From contig JAVSML010000029.1 of NCBI GenBank assembly GCA_038503035.1, forward strand, positions 431,327 to 495,326: a DNA stretch of 64,000 nucleotides, read 5' to 3'. The notes below the pieces were generated by a model, which saw only the letters and a list, made by a program, of their open reading frames with translations, made no database searches and had not been told where the DNA came from. The position numbers and the translations under genes are program-made. The DNA comes from Crocodylus rhombifer. Taxonomy: Eukaryota > Chordata > Crocodylia > Crocodylidae. This document shows, in pieces, positions 45,820 through 55,274 of the stretch (the first letter of the stretch is position 1; every line of letters begins with the position of its first letter).

Positions 45820-46243
45820 TAGGCACTGACTTCGTGGGTGCTCTGGTACTCAAGCACCCACCAAAAAAAATTGGCGCATGCTCAACACCCACACAGCCAT
45901 GTCTGCAGATGTTAAAAAATTAAAAAGTGCCTTACTGGAAGAAGCAGTGCATTACTTCAACCTGGCTCTGTAGCGTCTGTAAAGATTGGGCACTTCAGTG
46001 GGGCTTTTTGGCACTTTTAGCTAAAGCTAATTCAATCAGCTATTAGATAAAAATGCCAAAAAAGCTCCACTAAAGCACTTGATCTTTACAGATGCTACAA
46101 ATCCAGGTAGAAGTAACACATTGCCTCTTCTGGGCATAAATAGAGCTCAGCATGGGAATGCACCAAGTTAAAAGTAAAGTGCCATTTTTTGTTGTTGTTA
46201 ATGTCTGCAGGCACCCACCAGCAAAAAACGAAGTCGACACCTG
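45820..46243. mobile_element. Foldback DNA transposon
   Basis: Ends TAGGCACTGACTTCG and (reversed) CAGGTGTCGACTTCG, each followed by a GGGTGC block. The inverted similarity continues through almost the whole element: left arm about 45900-46020 and right arm about 46040-46215 (shared motifs GTCTGCAGA, AAGTGCC, TCTGTAAAGAT, TTTTTGGCA). 424 bp, noncoding. No clear target duplication. Confidence 0.8.
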
Positions 46244-46249
46244 TGGCTT

Positions 46250-46735
46250 CACTAGCATGAGGTTTCCAGCAGTCGTATTTCTGTGATGCTGCTTAGCATG
46301 AGTAAGGATAGCAGAATCTGAACATTAAGGCCAAGACCATAAAAAGTTTCTTCCCATTGCTGATTGACATGGACAGTACATGCTGTGTTCTGGCAAGCCT
46401 CAATTAGCTTAACAGCTCCCAGGTATCTGTTAAAATCTGGATAAATTTAGAGCAGAGCTGAGGACTGAAACATCTTCCAGTAGCTTTAGAAAATCAAATG
46501 ACTAGGAAAGGTATGTAAAGCTGACTTTCATTCCATCAGTTCAAATATACTAAAGTTGAATTCTGGCTGTGGCAAGGATCTGAGCCATTGACCACGAGGA
46601 CTGAAAGGGTCTTCCTGGGATATCAAATCCTGTCCCCTGTGTTCACATGTAGCAATTTGTCTAAAGGGTCCACAAGATTGTCCACTTCAACCTTTCTTGT
46701 TCACCAAAACCATAAAGCACCCTAATGAAAAACCC
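46250..46735. other. No gene recognised
   Basis: Unique-looking DNA. No open frame with a known domain. Confidence 0.4.
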
Positions 46736-46859
46736 TACACTGTGCCACAAGAGAGACAAGAACACCAGCAGGGGACAAGATGGTCTCCACCTCCGTTCAA
46801 AAGGTAAGATTCTGTTCTCTGACAGGGGGGATATCAAGGGGACCCACTGGGGGGCTCTA

Positions 46860-47362
46860 TAATAATGCTAGGAGCACGTTGAACAAGCAGGAAGAACTCA
46901 CACTCCTGCTTGCAAACAAAGACTTTGACCTGGTTGGCTTAACTGAAACCTGATGGGACCCTACCCACGATTGCGCAGTAGGCATTGAGGGCTATAGGCT
47001 GTACAGATGTGATAGAGTGGGGAAAAAAAGGGTAGGGGGATATTGCTTTCTATGTTAAGGAGCAATTCATGTCTTTACTGATCAAGATGGGATCAGAAGA
47101 GGGGCAAATTGAAGCACTGTGGGTCAGAATACAAGGGGGTCAGGATGAAAGTGACTTGGTAGTGAGAGTCTATTACAGACCAAGAAGATGAACTAGACCT
47201 GGAATTCTCAAGGCAACTCTCAGAGACCGTTCACTCAAGGGATATGGTTGTCATGGGTGACCTTAACTATCAAGACATCTGCTGGGAAGAGCAGTCGGCT
47301 CGATCTGACCATTCACATAGGTTCCTAACCTGCATACAGGACCTTCATCTAATGCACTTCAA
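46860..47362 (+). pseudogene. CR1 endonuclease fragment
   Basis: DLVGLTET followed by a stop in place of the first Trp (near 46950), VRIQGGQDESDLVVRVYYR near 47125-47180, and VVMGDLNYQDICWEEQSARSDH in the frame 47244-47456. The SDH block of the C-terminal part is gone because of the internal deletion. Confidence 0.8.
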
Positions 47363-48650
47363 TGAGGTTTTTTTTGCATCAGTATTCCTGAGCATGGACA
47401 AAGACAAATCTCCAAATTTGACCATAAACAAGCACAGCAGAGACACCTACGGTTAGCAGTGACCTCGTGAAGGGACACTTGGATGGGCTTGATGCGTTCA
47501 AGTCAGCAGGCCCAGATGATCTTCACCCAGAGGGGCTGAAAGAATTAGCCAGTGTCATAGCAGAACCACTAGCAAGACTGTTTGAGCACTCATGGCACTC
47601 CGGACAAGTCCTAGAAGACTGCAAAAGGGCCAATGTGGTTGCTATTTTCAAAAAGGGGAGGAAGAAAGATCTGGGCTATAGACCAGTTAGCTTTACCTGT
47701 GTCCTCGGGAAAACCTTTGAAAAAATCATTAAGGATTTCATTCAGTCCAGCAGGAAAAATAATGCTGAAAGGCAACCAGCATGGATCCATAGCAGGTAGA
47801 TCCTGCCTGACAAACCTTGTTTCTTTTTATAACCAGGTCATAAACTGCTTAGATGCAGGAGTCAAGGTGGATGTTATATACTTGGATTTTAAAAAAAGCC
47901 TTTGATACAGTGTCACGTCCCATTCTCATAAAAAAAACTAAGCGGCTGTGACTTCAATAATTACACAGTCAGGTGGGTGGTGAATTGGCTAATAGGATGC
48001 ACCCAGAGAGTGGTGGTGGATGGGTCAGTATAGACCTAGAAGATGTGGGCAGTGGGGTCCCTCAAGGCTCAGTCCTTGGATCAGTGCTGTTCAGTATCTT
48101 CATCAGTGACTTGGAGGAGGGTGTGGCGAGCACACGGTCCAAATTTGCAGATGACACCAAATTATGGGGCAAGATAAACACACTGGAGGGTAGGGAATGG
48201 ATTCAGGTGGATTTGGACAGGCTAAAAAAGTGGGAAGAACAAAATAGGATGCAGTTTAGCAAGGATAAGTGCAAGGTATTGCACCTGGGGAGGAGGAATC
48301 ACCAATACATTTATAGATGGGGCGATGACTTCTTAAGCAGCACAGCAGCAGAGAGGGATCTCAGAGTCATAGTTGACTTCAAAATGAACATGAGTTGACA
48401 ATGTGACAAACTGATCAACAGAGCTAATCACACTTTATCATGCATTAATAGGTGCATCACAAGCAGGTGTAAGGAGGTGATACTTCCCCTCTACATGATG
48501 TTAGTAAGGCCGCAGCTGGAGTACTGCATCTAGTTTTGGGCGTTGCACTTCAAGAGGCATGTGGATAACATTGAGAGGATCCAGAGGAGGGCCACTCATA
48601 CGGTTAGGGGCTGGCAGGTAAGGTCCCATGAGGGGAGACCGAATGACCTG
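47363..48650 (+). pseudogene. CR1 reverse transcriptase
   Basis: The frame 47467-47799 covers SAGPDDLHPEGLKELASVIA and PVSFTCVLGKTFEKII. The frame 47633-47905 has GSIAGRSCLTNLVSFYNQV and IYLDFKK, where a seven-A run at 47890-47896 shifts the frame inside motif A. The frame 47973-48398 has [19 protein letters not shown] (motif B) and FADDTKLWGKINTLEG (motif C, catalytic aspartates intact) and stops after MNMS. All RT motifs are readable in broken frames. Confidence 0.88.
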
Positions 48651-48975
48651 CAGACCCGTCCCCTTGATAATCCCTCTCTCAGTGCCACCCAACCCAGGTG
48701 CAGCCTGACTGAGCCTGCCCCACCAGGAAGAGCCTGGCACTGCCCTGGCCCCAACCTGCAGTGGCAATCTGCCCTGCCCTGCTCTGCCCCACACAGATCT
48801 AGGGGTACACCCCCCCATGCCTCCTGAGGTGCATGTAGCATCAGAAGCCATGGCCCCCAGATGAGCCACTTGCAGCTCAGTCCCGCATCGCACCCCACCC
48901 TGGCTGTGACCACAATCATTTGCCTGGACATGCACACAAGAACATGCCTTTTATGCAGCAGCTGAGTACCATTCT

Positions 48976-49165
48976 GGTTCCTGGGGCCCAAACTTCAGCT
49001 ATGCAGTTTACACAAGCATAAGCCACCTATCTGAGCCCCTGCCCTGGCCTGGCACCTCTGGTGACATGTCACTTGAGGAGAAGGCCTCTGGGAAGAACAG
49101 CACCCTGTCCTGCCCAGATCCCCAACTGTAGTTTCCACCAGCAGTTTGGGGAACCCTGGCCAGCA
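48976..49165 (+). repeat. 190-bp direct repeat, copy A
   Basis: Matches 50716-50905 without gaps, with about three differences. Begins GGTTCCTGGGGCCCAAACTT and ends GAACCCTGGCCAGCA. Confidence 0.95.
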
Positions 49166-49390
49166 CCTACCTCAACAGCTGCGCAGCCCCAGAGCCAGAC
49201 ACAAGGCATGGCCGGCCATGATACCACCAGGCATCAGCAGCACCAGCTCCTCCCAGGGGTAGCATCTGGACCCACACGGGAACAACCAGTGGCCAGGGTA
49301 CTAGCCACTTCCCCCTGGGCTCTGCCTCCTATGCACCCCTACCCCAAAACCCCCCACTCTGGGACACCACAAAAATTACTTTGTAAATCA
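49061..49390 (+). pseudogene. Harbinger accessory gene tail
   Basis: The frame 49061-49417 ends in a Pro-rich tail (WALPPMHPYPKTPHSGTPQ) placed like the end of the element 1 accessory frame (LCFLGAPTPQPPTTLQ), just before the convergent nuclease gene. No SANT domain visible. Confidence 0.4.
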
Positions 49391-50307
49391 TTTTCATGGG
49401 GGAAAAGGTCTTCCTAATGGGGGTCCAGGTGACCAGTGTAGGGCCACATGAGCCAGGGTAGGAGTTGGTAGGCAGGGTCCCCCATGAACAGGGGTGGGAC
49501 CATGACAGTGCCCATCTGCAGGTCTGGCACCCCAGTGAAAAACATCCACTCTCCACCAGTCCTGCCAGGCCAGAGTTCCGAAACACATGGGCATTGGGCA
49601 TGCTTCCCACCCAGCTGGTGCTCATATGCATGAATGTCCTGCTGTGGTCCATGATAGCCTGCAGGACCACAAAGTGAAATACCCTGTGACTGTAATAGGA
49701 TGGTCTCCTTGGGATGGGCAGGTGACAGGGATGTGGGTCCAGTCTAGGGCCCCAGTGCATTGGGGAAATCCCAGTGCACAGAATCCTGCCACCACTGCCA
49801 GGGGTCATGGATGCAGAGCATGGTATGCCCCAGTATGTTCTGGTGGGGAGGCCCTACACACCTCCAGAATAGCCTGCCTGGTAGTGGCTTTGCCCACATC
49901 AAACAGCTGCCTGACATACTGAAGGCTGGTGGGTGTGGCCAGCTTCAGCAGTGCAAGGGCCAGCCAGGTGTCAGCAGGAAGAGCTAGGCAAATGCTGGTG
50001 TCCTGCTGCTCCAGGTGAGGCCGGAGCTGCTGGTGCAGGTGACCCAGAAGGTGGCCTGGGTCATGCAGAAGCCACCCAGCCACTGCTCATTTTCCCAGGT
50101 CTGCTAGATGATGTGCAGCCACCAGTGCTGGTAGGGCTGGAAGTGGTGGGGTTGGAGGCCCAGGAGGGCAAGGGCAGCCCTGGTGGTGTCATCATGGAGA
50201 CCCTCATTGGTGTCCCTGGTGGCAGCAGTAGCAGCCCTGGGATAGTGTGCAGAAGACAGGCAGGCAGTTACTTGGCATGGGGGAGCTGGACGGGATGAGA
50301 TGGTCAT
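49390..50307 (-). pseudogene. Harbinger transposase nuclease, C-terminus missing
   Basis: The N-terminal helical domain is readable (50083-49805: CLALPADTWLALALLKLATP, then VRQLFDVGKATTRQAILEVCRA). The first catalytic block is LDPHPCHLPIP, with YYSHRVFHFVVLQAIMDHS and STSWVGSMPNAHVFRNSGL following in the frame 49808-49329. The second block, MGDPAYQLLPWLMWPYTGHL, is readable in another frame near 49460-49400. The reading then meets a stop after LDPH and runs into the accessory gene's 3' flank, so the third catalytic acid and the C-terminus are deleted. Cannot be active. Confidence 0.85.
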
Positions 50308-50643
50308 GGACTAGGCAGTCATCAGTACAGTGGGCCAGCCAGATTGCAAGGCACTGGTCATCACTGCCAGGGGTAGGGGCTGGAGCAGCCACAGCACAGG
50401 GAGGCAGAGTAGCCAAAGAGAGAGCTGCCACATTCTGTTCTTGAGCTTGGCATGCTGCTCCTGGGCAAGGAAGAGCCTGGCCAGAGAGCAGAGAGTATGG
50501 ATGGCTTTTTAAAAGGGCTTGCAAGTGCTCGCAACTGCAGCCAGAGCCTAGAGCTCCTCTCACCTCCTCCCCCAGAGGCCGCAGGGACCCACTGAAGGGC
50601 TGCAGGGAACTGGGTGAAATCATTCCCCTAGTCTCTGCATGGG

Positions 50644-50793
50644 TCCTGGGGCCCAAACTTCAGCTATGCAGTTTACACAAGCATAAGCCACCTATCTGAG
50701 CCCCTGCCCTGGCCTGGTTCCTGGGGCCCAAACTTCAGCTATGCAGTTTACACAAGCATAAGCCACCTATCTGAGCCCCTGCCCTGGCCTGGC
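50644..50793 (+). repeat. 75-bp tandem duplication
   Basis: TCCTGGGGCCCAAACTTCAG starts at 50644 and again at 50719. The two 75-bp units are practically identical, and the second forms the start of the 190-bp repeat copy B. Confidence 0.95.
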
Positions 50794-50905
50794 ACCTCTA
50801 GTGACATGTCACTTGAGGAGAAGGCCTCTGGGAGGAACAGCACCCTGTCCTGCCCAGATCCCCAACTGTAGATTCCACCAGCAGTTTGGGGAACCCTGGC
50901 CAGCA
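50716..50905 (+). repeat. 190-bp direct repeat, copy B
   Basis: Second copy of 48976-49165, offset exactly 1740 bp. Confidence 0.95.
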
Positions 50906-50999
50906 AACCCCTGACCCAAACCCCTTACTTCTGCTTAGCCTACACCAGAGTAAATCTAAGCCAAAGTAAATGTATGTATAGATGCACCCAGTAGCATCA

Positions 51000-52199
51000 A
51001 CTTTCTCTGCTTCTGCACTGGCTTATTTCAGTGGAGTACGTCAAGTTTCACCAATGACATCTAGAATATTACAATGCCTCATACATATGGGCTGTTGCTT
51101 ATTTCATAGCCTGTTGTTTGATTGACTGGACAATGATGCATATTTATTTTTTGGAACAAGATCCAATTAAAAACTGTGAGTATACAGAAGATTCACTAGC
51201 ATTAGTTAATTAAAATGTCAATGAACTTTTAAATATATGTATTCACAAATGAGTGCACAAATTCATCAAGAAAGAGTTAAATATTTTAAACAGTTTCTCT
51301 TATTCTGAGCAGAGTGGTTTCATCTGCTGTTAGTAGAAGTCAAATTTACTACCAAAGGAAACCATAAAGAGCAAGGCTATGAACAGAGGCTGATATTCAT
51401 ATGCATTTGGGGATTTTTAGTGCAAAATTCAGATAAAATTATGAATAAATGCAAATTTTCCCTGGTTTGCATTTATCCATGGGTGAAATTTCATGCATGA
51501 GACCTTCTCCCCTTCTGCCCCCTGAGATATCTGTGAAGCTTTAATCTGGGTCTAATTTGCTCCTCTAGCACATGGATTTGAACTTTGTTTGTTTGTTTGT
51601 TTGTTTGTTTGTTTGTTTGTTTTGGGAGGGGGGGCGGCTGGTTTACTACTGGTTTACTACTAGGCTGTTAAGAGGTGATTCTGGTACCACAGCGAGGTTA
51701 TCCTGGTACCTGGCATCAGAACCACAGTTCACCAACAACAGACTTACCTAGTTGCATATCATCCAGATTCATCATGTAAAGTTATTCTGGTTCATCCAAT
51801 GTTCCCTAAGAGAGAATTTACAATTAATTTCTACAGGCCACTAGGGCAGGCTTCAAGTTTAAACAAAGTTATTTAACAAGCAGCTGCAAACACTTGCTAC
51901 ATAAAGGTTATTAGCTTGAATCCTCCTTTGGTGACTAAGGGATATTGTAGTTATTGCTCTCCAGGGCAACTGCCAGGCTGAATAGACATAGATTGATTGC
52001 CATGGGAATGACAGATCTTCAAGCAATGGAAGGGAAGTTATCTTTTTGTCTGTCTGTCTATCTACATAACCTCTCTGCCACCCCCTCTTGGCAGTAAAAA
52101 GTGTTGGATTTGATTACCAATAGTTTCTTTATTTAAAAAGTAGCTTATACAACACTAACCTTGAGGCCCTGACCATAATCCTGAGAAACTAAATTATAT
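51000..52199. other. No gene recognised
   Basis: AT-rich unique-looking DNA apart from the (GTTT)n run at 51584-51624. Confidence 0.4.
51584..51624. repeat. (GTTT)n microsatellite
   Basis: About ten tandem GTTT units. Confidence 0.95.
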
Positions 52200-53235
52200 T
52201 GTCTGGGTGCTGTCACAGGCCGCTGGGCACTGTGAGTGTATCAATTTTATCACAGGCCAACTGGGCTGTTTGATTCGGTTTCAGATTGAGAAGGCAAAGT
52301 TGGGAGTGAAGTTGGGAGCAAATTTATTATAGCTTACACACACACAACAGTTAACAGAAAGATAAATGTGATAAGGAGATAATGCCGTTTTAAAGAGCTA
52401 ATAGTAAATAACAGATAATAACAACAGATAGATCAATTTTGTCGCAGGCCAACTGAGCACTGCGAGGGTATTAGCCACTGGACTGTTCAAAACAACAGAT
52501 AGACAGACGTGGGTTGGCAACTTATCGATAGTCCCTCAATGCCAGGTGCATTTCAAGTGATTCTAGCAAAGTCAGGCGTCCCCAATCAACTCTGTCAGAG
52601 GGATTACCGGGGAAGGTCCCTTGATCAGGATCCGATCCTCACTCACACCGGGAGTCTTAAGAATACTGACCCCAGTATTCTTTCCTGCCATGGCAGGGGG
52701 TCGGAGTAGATGATCTGCTCAGGTCCCTTCCAACCCTACAAACTATGAAACTATGAAACTATGAGTCCAGGGTCTGGGCGTGGAACAGAAATGACTGTTC
52801 CCTCCTCCCTTGCTGGTTACCTGATGCATATGCTTTTTATACCTAGTCTTATGCTAAGCTGTTGGCATAATATTACCCTATAGCTGTTACCCTATAAGTT
52901 TGAAAGATGTTAAAAATTATCATAAAAGGTTACTACCAGACTAGGGTTTATCCAATAAGTAAATTATAATGAAGCACCTTTAGGTTTGAAATTGACATTG
53001 CTCCACCTAAGCCCCAACCCCTTTTAGGTTTCATTTGAATATTCTTTCTTGGGATGTGCTTTCCTGGAATGTGTTGGGTGTGCCAGGGAGTTGTATCCAG
53101 TTTTTTATCGTCAAAGCTGAACCCTGAGCAGAAACCGTTAGGTCAGCTAATCTCACATCTACAGCTTCACCTACGGGGCCCATTCAGTTCCACAAACAGT
53201 TAATTTCATCATTTTGGTTAAACTTATGACAGACA
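52200..53235 (-). mobile_element. LTR-like element, minus orientation
   Basis: Ends TGTCTG...CAGACA. On the minus strand the TATA box GGTATAAAAAGC is at about 52832-52843 and AATAAA at 52323-52328, in LTR order. Repeated CACAGGCC...CACTGTGAG units occur near the left. TTATAT flanks the element on both sides but is offset by 2 nt on the right, so the duplication is not certain. It holds a CR1 scrap at 52657-52762. No coding frame. Confidence 0.6.
52657..52762 (+). mobile_element. 106-bp CR1 3' end insertion
   Basis: GATGATCTGCTCAGGTCCCTTCC...ACTATGAAACTATGAAACTATG is the extreme CR1 3' end with its 8-bp repeats, flanked by GAGTC on both sides (52652-52656 and 52763-52767). Confidence 0.8.
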
Positions 53236-54090
53236 AGTTATATTTGCGGTTTACAAACTTACAAACTTTATATTAACTAATATTACCTGCTTAGGAAAAA
53301 TACCAAATGCTTCTAAGAAGCATATATTTATTGCTTATTAATCCCTCTGGTTTTGGTCATCACAGATGCTCGTGATGAGCAATAGTTCCCTACTTGCAAA
53401 CAATGAGGTCAAAGGTTCAAGATAAAGATAACTAATGATTAGGTGCTCCTCATCCTAAAATATTCCAAGCAATTCTCTGGTCCATGCATTAGCTAGAGAT
53501 ACAATATTTCATCCTAATTTCAAATTTAATTGCATCTTAACGAAACTCTTATATGACTGGAATGCAAATCTGGTCTGGCCCATCTATGCCTTTCCACTTG
53601 CTCATGAACAGGTGCCAGAAAAGAGCACCCACCTCCCTAGGAGTGAGCCAAGATCTTCCACCAGAATGTTTCCAAGATCACCTCAGCAACCCATTCCTGT
53701 TAACATGTTCCAAATTGATGTGGCCATTCTAGGATGTCTTTCTTAAGACACAAATCTCTGGCATGCTTGAGAACAGCTCCAGAACATTGATAGTCTCCTT
53801 CTTTCCTCCATGACATGTTACACGGTATATTTGTTTGTTTGTTTGTTTTTTAATTAGGGTGCCTTATGGTGAACAAGAAGTGTTGGAGTGGACAAGCTTG
53901 TGGATCCTTTGGACTAATGGTTGTCTGTGGCTATGCCAAGATGTTCCTCTTATACTGCTCTTGAGACAAAAATTTCTGGCAGGCTTGAGGATGGCTGGAA
54001 TGACTCAGAGCAGCCCCACCAACATATTTCTGAGTTCAGAGGATGCAAGCAGGAGTAGGTGGGTGGGACATGCACAGGAAAGTCCCATCT
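53236..54090. other. No gene recognised
   Basis: Contains a (GTTT)n run at 53830-53850 and two loosely similar stretches (53735-53780, 53960-54000; AGACA.AAAT.TCTGGCA.GCTTGAG). No coding domain. Confidence 0.4.
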
Positions 54091-54092
54091 GG

Positions 54093-54822
54093 ATACAGAC
54101 AACCCCCAGTTAATGCTCTCAATTGGTTCTGGGAAAACAGAGCATTAAGCAGAATTGTGTTAAGTGAAACCCATTTCCCCATAGGCATTAATGTAAATAG
54201 AAATAATTGGTTACTGCTGCTTCTTGTCGTAGCTTTTCACCATTGCAGCAGCCTCTGCCCACCCCTCCACCTGCCTGCTGGCCACTCTGGCCCCACGTGC
54301 CAGCCCACAGCCCATGCTCCTGCCAGCTCTGGCACCATGGAGCCCCGCACCCACTGCTTGTCCGTGCCACTGTTTCTCCCCACCACTTGCCCACCAGCTG
54401 CTCCAGCACCATGTGCTAGCCTAGGCCCTGTGCTCCTGATGCCTCACCATGGACCCTTGTTGGCACTGGAAGGGGCCCTGCACTGATGCCTGCCCCCCAC
54501 TTGCTGCTTCTTGCTGCCGCCGCTTCTCTCCACCCCCCTCACCCACCAGTCACTCCAGAACCAGGTGCCAGCCCAGGCCACCCGCTCCTGCTACCCCACC
54601 CTGGACCCCTGCTGGCCCTAGCCCTGGGACACCAGTGTAGGCCCCAAGCTCATGCCCACCCACCCACTTGCTGCCACTCACTGCTTTCTGCCACTGCTGC
54701 TGCTTTGCTGTGCGTTATAATGAAACTGGCTCAGTGGTAAGTGAAATCAGGTATGAATTTTAAATGAGCGCCATAGCGAAATAGCACTAAGTGAAACCAC
54801 ATTAAGCGGGGTTGGTTATACA
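54093..54822. mobile_element. DNA transposon with GC-rich tandem interior
   Basis: Left ATACAGACAACCCCCAGTTAATG and right (reversed) TGTATAACCAACCCCGCTTAATG are terminal inverted repeats. The motif AAGTGAAACC occurs near both ends. The interior 54220-54700 has about three degenerate repeats of 115-150 bp (core CCAGCTGCTCCAGCACCATGTGC and relatives). The open frames there are compositional. Confidence 0.65.
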
Positions 54823-55094
54823 GTGTTTCTGTTGTGTAGAAATAACCAATGGGACTTCCGGTCATCTGCAGTTCTCAAACAGTTATGTATGCTCTTCTAT
54901 GAGTTCTCCAACACAAGTCGGTAGTAAGGCTCATACACTTTTACAGCCTTCACTCACAGAAATCACTTTTATGTATTTTTAATGCCAATTTTGGCAGTAG
55001 TGGTAGTCCTAAAGAAAAAGAAGTCACTCTGCCTAGGAGACAATCATGAGAGGGCCAAATTTAGAGCAGCTTCAGTAAGAGAAAATTGTCTCAT

Positions 55095-55270
55095 CTTTAA
55101 AACACCAGAGTGTGGTTAAAACATTGGTGTTTTTCCCAGCTTTGTCACGAATTTGCTGCGTCATCTCAGGTAAATCATTCTTCATGTCTGTAAAATGTAG
55201 CTGGTATCTGCCTACCTCAAAGGCATGTTGTTGAAGCTTAATTTATTAATGATCATAAGCTATTATGAGA
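55095..55270 (+). repeat. MIR/CORE-SINE
   Basis: TTGCTGCGTCATCTCAGGTAAATCATT...TCATGTCTGTAAAATG...CTACCTCAAAGGCATGTTGTTGAAGCTTAATT follows the MIR core and tail, with a deletion in the middle. Confidence 0.7.
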
Positions 55271-55274
55271 TTTC

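Larger units (their letters stand above)
46740..48655 (+). mobile_element. Internally deleted CR1 LINE
   Basis: Endonuclease (46800-47360) fused to the RT linker at about 47360, where DLHLM-H joins NEVFFASVFLS. The segment normally between them is missing. The RT follows to 48650, where the element is cut off next to Harbinger element 2, so the 3' untranslated region is absent. Confidence 0.85.
48656..50990. mobile_element. PIF/Harbinger element 2 (degenerate, internally rearranged)
   Basis: Same convergent plan as element 1: accessory gene tail on plus (to about 49350), nuclease on minus (50307-49394), right end TATAGATGCACCCA (50977-50990) preceded by AGTAAATG as in element 1. It abuts a truncated CR1 at about 48655. 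It contains two 190-bp direct repeats and a 75-bp tandem copy. Confidence 0.75.

Noticed and set aside
52200..53235. Complete endogenous retrovirus
   Set aside because: No internal coding region and no second LTR nearby. At most a solo LTR, and its target duplication is imperfect.
54043..54740. Proline-rich frames as a secreted protein gene
   Set aside because: They lie in degenerate tandem repeats inside a DNA transposon.
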